NCBI RefSeq assembly: GCF_003334855.1 | Contig: NZ_QOWE01000002.1 | Location: 248,001-312,000 of the forward strand | Origin: Larkinella punicea | GTDB taxonomy: Bacteria; Bacteroidota; Bacteroidia; Cytophagales; Spirosomataceae | Length of the DNA stretch: 64,000 nt | Direction: 5' to 3' | Part shown: one piece after another, positions 35,061 through 44,161 of the stretch | Layout of the letters: each line of letters begins with the position of its first letter | How positions within the stretch are numbered: the first letter of the stretch is position 1 | The notes under the pieces: model-generated | What the model was told of the DNA's origin: nothing | What the model saw: only the letters and a program-made list of their open reading frames with translations | Database searches by the model: none | Position numbers and translations under genes: made by a program

Positions 35061-36295
35061 AAAATACGCTAAAAATCAACTTGCTTTTTTTTCTCATCGT
35101 TGGTATCGGTTTGTTTTTTTCAGCCTGTAACCGGCAAAAAGACACTGCAACCGAAGCCCATACCGAAACGGCTGAAAAAGGCGAAGAACACCACGATGAG
35201 CACGAAGAAGGGCTGGTGGAACTGACCGACGAACAGTTCAAAACCGTCGGCATCCGGCTCGGCGGACTGGAAGAACGAACCCTCAGTAACCTTATCCGCG
35301 TGAACGGGGTTGTCAACATACCACCCCAGCAAAAGGTGTCGGTTTCGACGCCCTACGGTGGTATTCTGACCTCGACGCCCCTGCTGCCGGGCCAGGCCGT
35401 CAAACAGGGGCAACTACTGGCGATGCTCGAAAATCCGGAGTTCATCCGGCTGCAACAGGAATACCTGGAAACCACCAGCCAACTGGAATTTCAGGAGCAG
35501 GAATACGAACGCCAGCGCGAACTGAGCCGCGAAAACGTCGGAACGCTCAAAACGTTTCAGCAGGCCACGTCGCAGGTCAAAATTCTCCGCTCGCGGGCCG
35601 AAGGGCTGCGGCAGCAACTGGCGCTACTGGGCGTATCGATGAAGGAGTTATCGTCGGGGAAAATTACGCGAACCGTCGCCGTCCGCTCGCCCATCACCGG
35701 AACCGTCACGGAAGTCAACGTAAACCGGGGGCGGTTTGTCAACGCCAACGATGTGTTGTTCGAATTGATCAATACATCCGGGTTGTATGCCGAATTAACC
35801 GTTTTTGAAGGCGATATTGCGAAGGTGCAGGTCGGACAGCGGGTTCAGCTTTCCATCATCGGCGAAAACGGCGGGGGAACGCCGGGCGAACGCATCGGGC
35901 GCGTGCGGTACATCAACCGCGAAACCGGTGCCGACCGAACCGTGCGGGTGTTTGCCGCACTGGAAAAACCGGATGCGCAACTCCGCCCCGGCACGTTTCT
36001 GAAAGCCCTGATCGAAACCAAAGCAACCCCGGAACCGGCTTTGCCCGAGGTCGCGGTGATCAAATCGGGAACGGGTTCGCAGGTTTTTGTTTACGAAGGA
36101 AAAGAAGAACACGAGGGCACTGTCCATCACCAGTTCCGGCCGGTTGCGGTGCAAACCGGGGTCAACCAGAACGGTTATCAGGCGGTGACGTTGCCTGCAT
36201 CGATCAAAAAAGACGCGCAGATTGTAGTGGCCGGCGCGTATGACCTGCATTCCGTTTTGAATAATTCGGAAGAAGCGGGCGGCCATGTTCATTAA
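35057..36295 (+). CDS. czcB: CzcB-type RND periplasmic adaptor lipoprotein
   Basis: 412 residues. A hydrophobic start ends in a lipobox (FFSAC near residue 22), so it is probably a lipoprotein. A His/Glu-rich segment HTETAEKGEEHHDEHEEG follows, as in metal-handling adaptors. The core shows the lipoyl half (GVVNIPPQQKVSVSTPYGG; LPGQAVKQGQLLAMLENPEF), a coiled-coil hairpin, the second half (VRSPITGTVTEVNVNRGRFV), a beta-barrel and a membrane-proximal domain. It couples the pump to its outer-membrane part and in CusB-like relatives delivers metal to the pump. It overlaps the pump gene by 4 bp and is followed 11 bp later by the NicO-like gene, so it is cotranscribed. Confidence 0.93.
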   Translation: MKNTLKINLLFFLIVGIGLFFSACNRQKDTATEAHTETAEKGEEHHDEHEEGLVELTDEQFKTVGIRLGGLEERTLSNLIRVNGVVNIPPQQKVSVSTPYGGILTSTPLLPGQAVKQGQLLAMLENPEFIRLQQEYLETTSQLEFQEQEYERQRELSRENVGTLKTFQQATSQVKILRSRAEGLRQQLALLGVSMKELSSGKITRTVAVRSPITGTVTEVNVNRGRFVNANDVLFELINTSGLYAELTVFEGDIAKVQVGQRVQLSIIGENGGGTPGERIGRVRYINRETGADRTVRVFAALEKPDAQLRPGTFLKALIETKATPEPALPEVAVIKSGTGSQVFVYEGKEEHEGTVHHQFRPVAVQTGVNQNGYQAVTLPASIKKDAQIVVAGAYDLHSVLNNSEEAGGHVH

Positions 36296-36306
36296 GAAGA
36301 AAACCC

Positions 36307-36927
36307 ATGCTTTTCAATCTATTGATCGGTAGTATTTTGTTGGGAGCCGTCCACGCGGCCATCCCGAACCACTGGCTTCCCGTGGCCCTCATCGGCCGCA
36401 GCGAAGGCTGGACCATGCGCGAAACGCTGGGCGTAGCGGCTTTGAGCGGTTTTTTTCACACGCTCAGCACGGTTATTCTCGGGGTGTTGATTGGCGCGAT
36501 TGGCGTGGAATTATCGGCCCAACTAGAGGACCAAACCCGCTGGATTGCGTCGCTGATCCTGATTTTTATGGGACTGGTGTATTTCGCCGTTCACAACCCG
36601 CACAGCGCCCACGAACACGTTCCGAAAGGCTTGTCCGGCCGCTCCAAACGGGCTATTATCGGCACGCTGGCACTGGCCATGCTGCTGTCGCCCTGTCTGG
36701 AAATCGAAACGTTTTTCTTCACGGCTGGCACGCTTGGCTGGTCGGCGGTGGTCACGCTCAGCATTGCCTATACCGCCGTCACCATCCTGTGCATGGTCGG
36801 GCTGACGGCGCTGTCGTTCCGGGGGCTGGCCAAAGTGCAGTGGCATTGGCTCGAACACCACGAAAAACAGATCACCGGCGGCATCCTGATTGCACTCGGG
36901 ATCCTCAACTTTTTCATTGAACTTTAA
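36307..36927 (+). CDS. Putative metal exporter, NicO/HupE-TauE-like membrane protein
   Basis: 206 residues with six membrane helices. The first holds AVHAAIPNHWLPVAL and the second SGFFHTLSTVILGV. Paired histidines and the H-A-x-x-P-N/D-H arrangement recall Ni/Co exporters (NicO/RcnA) and HupE-type proteins, so divalent metal transport is the likely role. A loop HNPHSAHEHVPKG is also His-rich, and SPCLEIETFFF lies in a later helix. It is in the middle of a metal-resistance operon, 11 bp after czcB and 5 bp before the P-type ATPase gene. Direction of transport is inferred from context; it could also help load or sense metal. Confidence 0.6.
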   Translation: MLFNLLIGSILLGAVHAAIPNHWLPVALIGRSEGWTMRETLGVAALSGFFHTLSTVILGVLIGAIGVELSAQLEDQTRWIASLILIFMGLVYFAVHNPHSAHEHVPKGLSGRSKRAIIGTLALAMLLSPCLEIETFFFTAGTLGWSAVVTLSIAYTAVTILCMVGLTALSFRGLAKVQWHWLEHHEKQITGGILIALGILNFFIEL

Positions 36928-36932
36928 GGACT

Positions 36933-38924
36933 ATGGCAAAGCATCACGATCATTCCCACGACGACGGGCATACGCACGATCACGATGAGCTGGATCTGGA
37001 AGAAACCGAATCTTCGGAGGAAACGATTGGTTCAGAAAAATCAAAATCCATCCTTGGCAGTCTGGAAGAATACATGCCGGTTATCATCAGCTTTTTGCTG
37101 CTGCTGGGCGGCATTTTACTGGATCATTACGCGCCGGACCGGTTTCGTGATCCGTGGCGGTTTTTCTGGTATCTAGCGGCTTATTGGCCTGTTGGCCGAC
37201 CGGTTCTCCGCCGGGCTGGAATGCGAATTTTGAAAGGCGATGTCTTCACCGAATTTTTCCTGATGGGTGTCGCCACCATGGGTGCGTTCCTCATCCGGGA
37301 ATATCCCGAAGGCGTGGCCGTGATGCTTTTTTACACCGTCGGCGAATTGTTTCAGGATGCCGCCGTGATGCGGGCGCGTCGTTCCATCAAGGCCCTACTC
37401 GACGTCCGGCCCGACACGGTGACGGTTCTGCGGGACGGAAAAACCGTACCGACCAAAGCCGCGCAGGTGAAGATTGGTGAAGTGATTCAGATCAAACCGG
37501 GAGAAAAAGTGGGGCTGGACGGCAAATTGACGTCCGGCACCGGCTCGTTCGACACGGCGGCTCTGACCGGCGAAAGCGTTCCGCGTACGATTACCAAAGG
37601 CGAAGACGTGCTGGCGGGGATGATCAACCGGCAAACCCTGGTGGAAATGGAAGTGACCACGCTCTACCAGGATTCCAAGCTGTCGCGCATTTTGAAACTG
37701 GTGCAGGAAGCAACCGGACGCAAGGCGCAGACGCAGGAGTTCATCGCCCGGTTTGCCAAAATCTATACGCCGATGATCTGCGCGCTGGCGCTGGCCATTA
37801 CGCTGCTGCCGTACTTTTTTGTGGCGGATTACCGCTTTCAGGACTGGCTTTATCGCGGTCTGGTTTTTCTGGTTATTGGCTGTCCTTGTGCGCTCGTGAT
37901 TTCCATTCCACTGGGCTATTTTGGCGGGATTGGCGCGGGTTCCCGGCACGGAATTTTGTTCAAAGGCTCGGTTTTCCTGGATCTGATTACGCAGGTCAAA
38001 ACCGTGGTGATGGACAAAACCGGCACGCTGACCCAGGGCGTTTTCAAGGTGCAGGAAGTCCGGGCACAGGGCCTGACGACGACGGAATTAGCCCATCTGA
38101 CGGCCGCTCTGGAAAGCAAATCCACGCATCCGGTGGCCACGGCTATTCTAGCTTATGCCGGTTCGAAAGAGAGACCAGTTTCCGTTGAAAACGTGGAAGA
38201 AATTCCGGGGCATGGGTTAAAGGGAACCGTTGACGGCAAAACCGTGCTGGCCGGAAACGCCAAATTGCTGCAAAAATTCAACGTAACGTTTGACGAAGCA
38301 CTGACGGCAATTCCTTTTACAGTGGTGCTCGTCGCCGTCGATGGAAAGGTTGCCGGGTATTTCACGATTGCCGACGAGGAAAAACCGGATGCCGCCGACA
38401 CCATTCGGCAATTGCACGCGCTGGGTCTGAAAACCGTCATGCTGTCCGGCGATAAATCAGCGGTGGTTCAGGCGGTTTCCCAAAAAGTCGGCGTCGGGGA
38501 AGCCATCGGCGATCTGCTCCCCGAAGACAAAGTGCGGGAGGTCGAGCGATTGAAAAAGGCTCTTTCCGGCAATCCCAGGGCCAAACTGGCGTTTGTGGGC
38601 GACGGCGTCAACGACGCGCCGGTGGTGGCACTGGCCGATGTGGGCATTGCGATGGGTGGCCTAGGCTCCGACGCGACCATTGAAACCGCCGACGTAGTGA
38701 TTCAAAATGACCAGCCCTCGAAGATTGTCACGGCGGTAAAAATTGGCCGGGCGACGCGGCAGATTGTCTGGCAAAACATCACGCTCTCGCTGGTCGTTAA
38801 AGCCATTGTGCTGCTGTTGGGTGCGGGCGGGATTGCCACCATGTGGGAAGCGGTTTTTGCCGATGTGGGCGTTGCCTTGCTGGCGATCCTGAACGCCGTT
38901 CGGGTGCAGAATCTGAAGTTTTAA
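36933..38924 (+). CDS. Zn/Cd/Pb-type P1B-2 ATPase
   Basis: 663 residues. There is no ferredoxin-like HMA domain; instead the N-terminus is His/Asp-rich (AKHHDHSHDDGHTHDHDELD). Motifs in order: actuator TGES near 210, CPCALVIS in the transport helix near 315, phosphorylation DKTGTLTQG near 363, HP (STHPVATAI), and GDGVNDAPVVALADVGIAMG. The last helices show N-x7-K (NITLSLVVK) followed 20 residues later by DVG, the P1B-2 signature, pointing to Zn2+, Cd2+ or Pb2+ export from the cytoplasm. It completes a pathway in which this ATPase moves ions into the periplasm and the Czc pump sends them out. It starts 5 bp after the NicO-like gene. Confidence 0.93.
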   Translation: MAKHHDHSHDDGHTHDHDELDLEETESSEETIGSEKSKSILGSLEEYMPVIISFLLLLGGILLDHYAPDRFRDPWRFFWYLAAYWPVGRPVLRRAGMRILKGDVFTEFFLMGVATMGAFLIREYPEGVAVMLFYTVGELFQDAAVMRARRSIKALLDVRPDTVTVLRDGKTVPTKAAQVKIGEVIQIKPGEKVGLDGKLTSGTGSFDTAALTGESVPRTITKGEDVLAGMINRQTLVEMEVTTLYQDSKLSRILKLVQEATGRKAQTQEFIARFAKIYTPMICALALAITLLPYFFVADYRFQDWLYRGLVFLVIGCPCALVISIPLGYFGGIGAGSRHGILFKGSVFLDLITQVKTVVMDKTGTLTQGVFKVQEVRAQGLTTTELAHLTAALESKSTHPVATAILAYAGSKERPVSVENVEEIPGHGLKGTVDGKTVLAGNAKLLQKFNVTFDEALTAIPFTVVLVAVDGKVAGYFTIADEEKPDAADTIRQLHALGLKTVMLSGDKSAVVQAVSQKVGVGEAIGDLLPEDKVREVERLKKALSGNPRAKLAFVGDGVNDAPVVALADVGIAMGGLGSDATIETADVVIQNDQPSKIVTAVKIGRATRQIVWQNITLSLVVKAIVLLLGAGGIATMWEAVFADVGVALLAILNAVRVQNLKF

Positions 38925-38939
38925 TTAAGTCCGTACGAT

Positions 38940-39515
38940 ATGCCAACTTTTTTCGCAACACCCGCTGAGTTCCGCCAGTGGCTGGAACAGCATCATGAAA
39001 CCGAGAAGGAATTGTTCGTCGGTTTTTACAAAGTGGGTTCCGGCAAACCCAGCATCACCTGGCCGCAGTCGGTTGATGAAGCCCTGTGCTTCGGCTGGAT
39101 CGACGGCATCCGGAAATCCATCGACGAAACCAGCTACATGATCCGGTTTACGCCCCGGAAAACGAAAAGCATCTGGAGCGCGGTCAACCTCAAGCGAATC
39201 GGTGAGTTAATCGAACAAGGTCTGGTAAAACCCGCCGGTCTGACCATTTTTCAAGTCCGGGATTTGAAAAAAGCCGGGATTTATTCACACGAAAAAGAAG
39301 ACCAGCCATTCGACGCAGCTTTTGAAGCCCAACTGAAAGCGAACGAAAAAGCCTGGCACTTTTTTCACAAACAGGCTCCCTCCTACCAGAAAACGGTTCG
39401 ACACTGGATTATGAGCGCCAAACAGCCCGAAACCCGTCTAAAACGCCTGACGAGCTTGATCGAAGACTCGGAAAACGGACGAAAAGTGGCACCATTTAGG
39501 CGTAATGGCGAATAA
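38940..39515 (+). CDS. YdeI/OmpD-associated family protein
   Basis: 191 residues, no signal peptide. The sequence opens with FFATPAEFRQWLEQHHETEKELFVGFYK and continues with ITWPQSVDEALCFGWIDGIRKSID, RFTPRKTKSIWSAVNLKRI and a C-terminal helical region with the HWIMSAKQPETRLKRL motif, all typical of the YdeI family. Some members are linked to bacteriocin or peptide tolerance in enterobacteria; the biochemical role is unknown. It lies 15 bp after the P-type ATPase gene and could be cotranscribed as a passenger. Confidence 0.85.
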   Translation: MPTFFATPAEFRQWLEQHHETEKELFVGFYKVGSGKPSITWPQSVDEALCFGWIDGIRKSIDETSYMIRFTPRKTKSIWSAVNLKRIGELIEQGLVKPAGLTIFQVRDLKKAGIYSHEKEDQPFDAAFEAQLKANEKAWHFFHKQAPSYQKTVRHWIMSAKQPETRLKRLTSLIEDSENGRKVAPFRRNGE

Positions 39516-39602
39516 CGTTGCCTTTGAATTCTGTCAGACAATCGTTAAAATGAGTCGCAAACAAGCCCGGACGACAAAATCCGCCAGCGTTTTGCGGTAT
39601 TT

Positions 39603-41444
39603 ATGGAAACTTTTGCACTTCTCTTTTCCCGAAACCCATTTCTCATCCGGTTTTTTCAAACCCTGACGTTTGCTGCGGTTTTTCTCGTCACCATCCCGCA
39701 TTCATTCGGACAAAAAGAAGTCGGAAACTTGGCGTTTACGGTTTCGATGGAAGACCCCGCCACACATCTCTACCACGTTACGTTTCGTTGCGACGGCATC
39801 CCGGGCGATACGCTGAGTTTTAAGATGCCGGTCTGGACACCCGGGTATTACCAGTTGATGAATTATGCCCAACAGGTGCAGAATTTTCAAGCCACCGACG
39901 GTTCCGGCAAGCCTTTGAAATGGGACAAAACCGCCAACAGCCGCTGGAAAGTCTATCCGAAACAGACCAAATCGGTTACGCTCACCTATGACGTCAAAGC
40001 CACCCGGAATTTTGTGGCCGGAAATTACCTGGACGAAAACCGGGGCTATATTTCACCGGCGGGTGTGTTTCTGTACCCCGAAGGACAACTCAACCACCCG
40101 CTTACCGTGACGCTAAAACCGTATGCGAAATGGAGCGGCCCCATTGCCACGGGTCTGGATTCAATTACCGGACAGTCCCATACGTTTGTGGCACCCAACT
40201 ACGACCTGCTGTATGACAGCCCGATTTTGATGGGGAATCTGGAGCAACTGCCCTCGTTCACAGTACAGGGAATTCCGCATTATTTTATTGGGTACAACCT
40301 CGGCAACTTCGACCGGCAGCAGTTTATGGCCGATCTGAAGAAGATTGTTGAAGGGTCGGTGGCCGTGATCGGCGATATTCCCTACAAACACTACACCTTC
40401 ATTGCCATCGGGCCGGGCGGGGGCGGCATTGAGCATTTGAACTCGACATCGATCAGTTTCAGCGGGGAGCAACTGGAGACGCGGGCCGGGAAAAACCAGC
40501 TCTACAACTTTCTGGCGCACGAATATTTCCACCATTACAATGTCAAGCGCATTCGCCCTGTCGAGTTAGGACCGTTCAATTACGATCAGCAAAACCGCAC
40601 GCGGATGCTCTGGGTTTCGGAAGGATTTACGGTCTATTATCCGTACCTGATTCTGAAAAAAGCCGGTTTAATGACGGAGGAAGAGGTTTTTGGAGCCTTG
40701 CAGAGAAACGTTGCCAGCTACGAAAACAAGCCTGGCCACCGGTTTCAGTCGGCCACCCAGGCCAGTTTTGAAACCTGGGAAGACGGCCCCTTTGGCCGAA
40801 CGGGCGACGAAGCCTACAAAACCATTTCGTATTACAGCAAAGGTCCGGTTTTGGGTGCTATGCTCGACTTTAAAATCCGGCATGAAACCCAGAATAAAAA
40901 GTCGCTCGACGACGTAATGCGGGCGCTGTACCAGACCTATTATCAGACACAGAAACGCGGTTTTACGGAGAACGAATTCTGGGCGGAATGCGAAAAAATC
41001 GCCGGAACGTCATTGAGAGAACTGTTCGATTATGCTTCGACCGTGAAGGAAATCGATTATCCAAAATACTTCGCTTATGCTGGTTTGGCCATCGACGCCA
41101 CACCCAAAGACGTACCGGGCTCGTGGCTGGGCATCTCGTTTACCGAAAAGGTGGACAGCCTGCTCGTCACGGAAGCCGAATGGGAATCACCCGCCTGGAA
41201 AGCCGGGCTCCGCAAGGGAACGGTTATTCTGAAGATTGACGGGCAGAAAGCAGACGTTCAGGCTCTGAGCGCGCTGGTGAAGACCAAAAAACCGGGCGAT
41301 CCGGTCAAACTACTGGTTTTACAGAACGATCAGCCCAAAGAAATAACGGCGGTCTTGGGTAAAAAATCCGAACGGAGTTTTAAAATAACCCGACTTCCCA
41401 ACCCGACGGCCCTGCAAGCGGCCATTTTGAAAGCGTGGTTGTGA
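39603..41444 (+). CDS. Secreted M61 family metallopeptidase with PDZ domain
   Basis: 613 residues. The N-terminus has a long signal region (about 1-36, ending SFGQ). The N-terminal beta domain is followed by the catalytic gluzincin motif HEYFHHYNVKRIRPVELGPF near residue 305, where HExxH-like HEYFHH binds zinc, and a downstream WVSEGFTVYY supplies the third ligand Glu. A PDZ domain near 495-575 contains WLGISFTEK and SPAWKAGLRKGTVILKIDGQ. M61 glycyl aminopeptidases cleave N-terminal Gly/Ala from peptides. Length is usual (about 600). The upstream 87 bp show no clear promoter; the 25-bp inverted repeat after the stop separates it from the convergent FAD gene. Confidence 0.92.
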   Translation: METFALLFSRNPFLIRFFQTLTFAAVFLVTIPHSFGQKEVGNLAFTVSMEDPATHLYHVTFRCDGIPGDTLSFKMPVWTPGYYQLMNYAQQVQNFQATDGSGKPLKWDKTANSRWKVYPKQTKSVTLTYDVKATRNFVAGNYLDENRGYISPAGVFLYPEGQLNHPLTVTLKPYAKWSGPIATGLDSITGQSHTFVAPNYDLLYDSPILMGNLEQLPSFTVQGIPHYFIGYNLGNFDRQQFMADLKKIVEGSVAVIGDIPYKHYTFIAIGPGGGGIEHLNSTSISFSGEQLETRAGKNQLYNFLAHEYFHHYNVKRIRPVELGPFNYDQQNRTRMLWVSEGFTVYYPYLILKKAGLMTEEEVFGALQRNVASYENKPGHRFQSATQASFETWEDGPFGRTGDEAYKTISYYSKGPVLGAMLDFKIRHETQNKKSLDDVMRALYQTYYQTQKRGFTENEFWAECEKIAGTSLRELFDYASTVKEIDYPKYFAYAGLAIDATPKDVPGSWLGISFTEKVDSLLVTEAEWESPAWKAGLRKGTVILKIDGQKADVQALSALVKTKKPGDPVKLLVLQNDQPKEITAVLGKKSERSFKITRLPNPTALQAAILKAWL

Positions 41445-41454
41445 AGGAGAGGAA

Positions 41455-41519
41455 AGAGGTTAGACAAGAGAGTAGAGACCTGAAAACAGTTCTTGTCTCT
41501 ACTCTCTTGTCTAACCTCT
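41455..41519. repeat. 25-bp perfect inverted repeat between convergent genes
   Basis: Arms at 41455-41479 and 41495-41519 are perfect reverse complements with a 15-nt loop. Each holds GACAAGAGAGTAGAGAC, strongly purine-biased, similar in style but not identical to the repeat at 28477-28557. It lies 11 bp after the M61 stop and 13 bp before the end of the FAD gene. Confidence 0.85.
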
Positions 41520-41531
41520 CTTGTCTTTCTA

Positions 41532-42968
41532 TCACACCGCTTCCGATTGCAGGCTCTCGACGGAAGCGCTTTCCTGGTAGCTTTCGTAATCGGTATTGAT
41601 TTCCCACAAATCGTGCTTTACGCCGGAAACGATGTTGTCGGCCGCCAGAATGCCCATCAGAATGGAGTGGTCCTGGTTGTTGTATTTGAAGGAGCCATAG
41701 CGGCCAATGACGCTCAGTCCTTTTAAACCTGAAAGATACTCCTGAATCGGTTTCAGGATCTCTTTGTAGCCTTTTGAATAAACCGGGTAACTCCGCGCTA
41801 ACCGCTTCACAAAACCGGCCGAAATGGTCGCGCCGGGAATCAGCCCGGTTTTGGTCAGTTCGTTCGACGCCAGTTCGATCAGTTCTGCATCCGTTTTTTT
41901 CCAGATGTCATCCTGTTCGTAACACCAGTATTCCAGCGTCAGAATGCTGGCTTTTTCACCGTTGGTGATTTCCGGAACCCAGTTCCGGAAGTTGGTAATC
42001 CGCCCGGTCAGCAGTTCTTTCGAGTGGATATACAGCCAGTTATCCGGAAACAAATCGCTGGAATCTACTTTCAGATAGACCAGAATCGTGTTGCGAAACC
42101 GCAGGCGGCTCACCTCGTTTTTGATGGCAACCGGCACGTCCGGCAACCGGTTGACCAGCAACGTCAGCGGCATGGTCGAAATCACATGGTCAAATGATCT
42201 GACGGTGCCGTCTTCCTGTTTGATTCCGCAGCGATCCTCCCCGTCGGTGACCACCGAATGAACCGGGGTTTTGAGGTGAACCGCTCCGCCGTGGCGCTTC
42301 ACGTAGTCGGCCATCCGTTCATAAATCATTCCGTTGCCGCCAACCGGGTAGGCAAACTGGTCGATCAGCGTTTTGTGCGTATTGCCTTTCCCGCCTATAA
42401 AGGCATTTTTGACGGCTTCCCCGAGTGAGAGTTTTTTGATCCGCTGGGCGGCAAAATCTTCGTCCAGATCCGTACAGGCAATGCCCCAGAGCTTTTCGGA
42501 ATACGTCTTGAAAAACGTGGAATACAGTTTATACCCAAACCGCCGAACCACCCACGTCTCGAAGGTCTGCTGATCGGGCGTTGGGGTTATTTTCTCCCGA
42601 AAATAACTATTCATGCTGCTAACCGACTGGCGAATACCCAGTTTACGAAGCGCATCGAAGGGTTTGAGGGGATAATAAAAAAGTTTGGAGTTGTAATAAA
42701 TCCGGGTCAGGCGGTTCACCATGCGGAAATCAGAACCGGCGACCTCGAACCACACTTTGTTGATGCGGGCATCACTGCTAAAAAACCGGTGCGGCCCCAG
42801 ATCAACCGTTTGATTCCATAACTGAAAGGACTGTGATAACCCGCCTACATTGGGCCCCGCTTCAAACACCTCAACGGCGATTCCGGCTTTGGCGAGTTCA
42901 TAGGCGGCCGTTAAACCCGCCGGGCCAGCCCCGATAATTCCAACTTTTTTGTCCAGTTTTGTGCACAT
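41532..42968 (-). CDS. FAD-dependent amine-oxidase/UGM-like oxidoreductase
   Basis: 478 residues. The N-terminus KKVGIIGAGPAGLTAAYELAKAGIAVEVFEAG is the FAD Rossmann G-x-G-x-x-G with the acidic residue at the strand end, followed by VGGLSQSFQLWNQTVDLGPHRFFS, resembling UDP-galactopyranose-mutase/protoporphyrinogen-oxidase-like proteins. A second conserved piece RYGSFKYNNQDHSILMGILAADNI at the C-terminus closes the FAD site. Such proteins often lie in glycan biosynthesis loci and may isomerise or oxidise nucleotide sugars; no glycosyltransferase is adjacent here, so the role remains open. A compact GC-rich hairpin (42976-42995) sits 7 bp upstream of the ATG and could affect translation. Confidence 0.8.
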   Translation of the reverse strand: MCTKLDKKVGIIGAGPAGLTAAYELAKAGIAVEVFEAGPNVGGLSQSFQLWNQTVDLGPHRFFSSDARINKVWFEVAGSDFRMVNRLTRIYYNSKLFYYPLKPFDALRKLGIRQSVSSMNSYFREKITPTPDQQTFETWVVRRFGYKLYSTFFKTYSEKLWGIACTDLDEDFAAQRIKKLSLGEAVKNAFIGGKGNTHKTLIDQFAYPVGGNGMIYERMADYVKRHGGAVHLKTPVHSVVTDGEDRCGIKQEDGTVRSFDHVISTMPLTLLVNRLPDVPVAIKNEVSRLRFRNTILVYLKVDSSDLFPDNWLYIHSKELLTGRITNFRNWVPEITNGEKASILTLEYWCYEQDDIWKKTDAELIELASNELTKTGLIPGATISAGFVKRLARSYPVYSKGYKEILKPIQEYLSGLKGLSVIGRYGSFKYNNQDHSILMGILAADNIVSGVKHDLWEINTDYESYQESASVESLQSEAV

Positions 42969-42975
42969 CTGTTTT

Positions 42976-43007
42976 CCGGTAGCGCGGGCTACCGGGGTCT
43001 AGGCCCC
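42976..43007. promoter_or_regulatory. GC-rich hairpins in the 5' leader of the FAD gene
   Basis: CCGGTAGC (42976-42983) pairs with GCTACCGG (42988-42995) across a 4-nt loop, and GGGG at 42994-42997 can pair with CCCC at 43004-43007. The first stem starts 7 bp upstream of the start codon of the leftward FAD gene. It might limit ribosome access or be a remnant of a repetitive palindrome. Confidence 0.45.
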
Positions 43008-43160
43008 GTTTGCCTCCACTTCCTTCTTCACCAATTCAGACCAACTGGAGCCACTCTCTATCTTCATTGTGAACGTGAATATACTTAATTACCTTAATAA
43101 TCCTTTCGGTTACATACACTTCCGCCAACTATTGAGCAACCGGCAACAGCAATTGGTTCA

Positions 43161-44039
43161 TTATTCTTTTTCTTTCCACAACCACCGCAGCGACTCCGGC
43201 AGAATGGAACCGCCGTGTTTACCATTATGTCCGCCCGTCCCGCCGACAAACCGGTAGTCGTACTGGCGGAATTTCAAAGCCGCATCCATCTGCAGATTGC
43301 CCAGCCACCAGTTGCCGTGGGCATTGTCGAGGTCGTTGCTGCCGTCTTGCAGGAACACTTTTATATCCCGTTTAGGGGCTTTCCGAATGAGGGATGGATA
43401 CACGTGGCCGCCTTTGATGTTCGTAAAACTGCCGACGTGGCTCAACACTTTCTGGAAATAATCGGGCCGTTGCCAGGCCACCGTGAAGGCGCAAATACCA
43501 CCGGAAGAAATCCCGCCGATGGCGCGTTTTTTCGGCGAATCGGCCAGTTTGTAGGTCTTGCTGAGTTCCGGAATCAGCTCTTCGATGAGCAGCCGGGCGT
43601 ACTGATTGGTGAGTGTGTCATACTCAAAACTCCGGTTATCGGCCCGCCAGGGATCTTTCGGCAGGTCGTTGCCGTGCTGCCCGGGGTTGATAAACAGGCC
43701 AATCGTTACCGGCATGGCTTTCTGGTGAATGAGATTATCGAAAACCACCGGAACCCGAAAATCGCCGTCTTCCTTCACGTAGGCATGTCCGTCCTGAAAC
43801 ACCATCAGAGCCGCCGGGCTGTCGGCCTTGTACTGCGCCGGTACGTAGACAAAATACTCCCGAATGGTATTCGGAAAAACCGTACTTTTCCAGACGAACT
43901 TCGTCACCTGACCTTTTGGAACGCCCTCGTGCCGCTGCGAATCCGCGCCATAGGTGGCGGTTTCAGTCTGGGCAAAACCGGCGGTAAACGCCAGCATGGA
44001 CAGACACAGACCGGCTGCGAATGGTAAAAAATGATTCAT
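43161..44039 (-). CDS. Secreted esterase, alpha/beta hydrolase (enterochelin-esterase-like)
   Basis: About 292 residues. The start at 44039 gives a good signal peptide ([24 protein letters not shown]); the open frame continues upstream into a palindromic repeat and is discounted there. The mature region has [25 protein letters not shown], nucleophile [11 protein letters not shown] (Ser), and late [14 protein letters not shown] and GGHNGKHGG motifs supplying Asp and His, typical of the esterase-D/Fes-like group. Members cleave carbohydrate esters or siderophore esters. There is no iron-uptake gene nearby, so substrate is unclear. It lies downstream of the OPT transporter gene on the same strand, across the repeat at 44075-44145. 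Confidence 0.85.
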   Translation of the reverse strand: MNHFLPFAAGLCLSMLAFTAGFAQTETATYGADSQRHEGVPKGQVTKFVWKSTVFPNTIREYFVYVPAQYKADSPAALMVFQDGHAYVKEDGDFRVPVVFDNLIHQKAMPVTIGLFINPGQHGNDLPKDPWRADNRSFEYDTLTNQYARLLIEELIPELSKTYKLADSPKKRAIGGISSGGICAFTVAWQRPDYFQKVLSHVGSFTNIKGGHVYPSLIRKAPKRDIKVFLQDGSNDLDNAHGNWWLGNLQMDAALKFRQYDYRFVGGTGGHNGKHGGSILPESLRWLWKEKE

Positions 44040-44074
44040 GGTTGGGAAAGGAGAAAGGGTTAATTTTAAATGAT

Positions 44075-44145
44075 AAATGATGAACGCTGAATGTAAAAGT
44101 AGGCTAGCGCGGTCCAAACACTTTTACATTTAGCATTCATCATTT
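44075..44145. repeat. Dispersed palindrome, copy 2
   Basis: Arms at 44075-44100 and 44120-44145 are near-perfect reverse complements (two mismatched positions). The arm matches the one at 6810-6880 almost base for base, including AAATGATGAACGCT and ATGTAAAAGT. Here the element lies between two genes in the same direction, so termination between convergent genes is not its only setting. Confidence 0.85.
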
Positions 44146-44161
44146 GAAATTCTTTTATTAA

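Noticed and set aside
43161-44117. Longer esterase start at 44117
   Set aside because: The extra N-terminal residues are translated from the palindromic repeat at 44075-44145; the ATG at 44039 begins a normal signal peptide.
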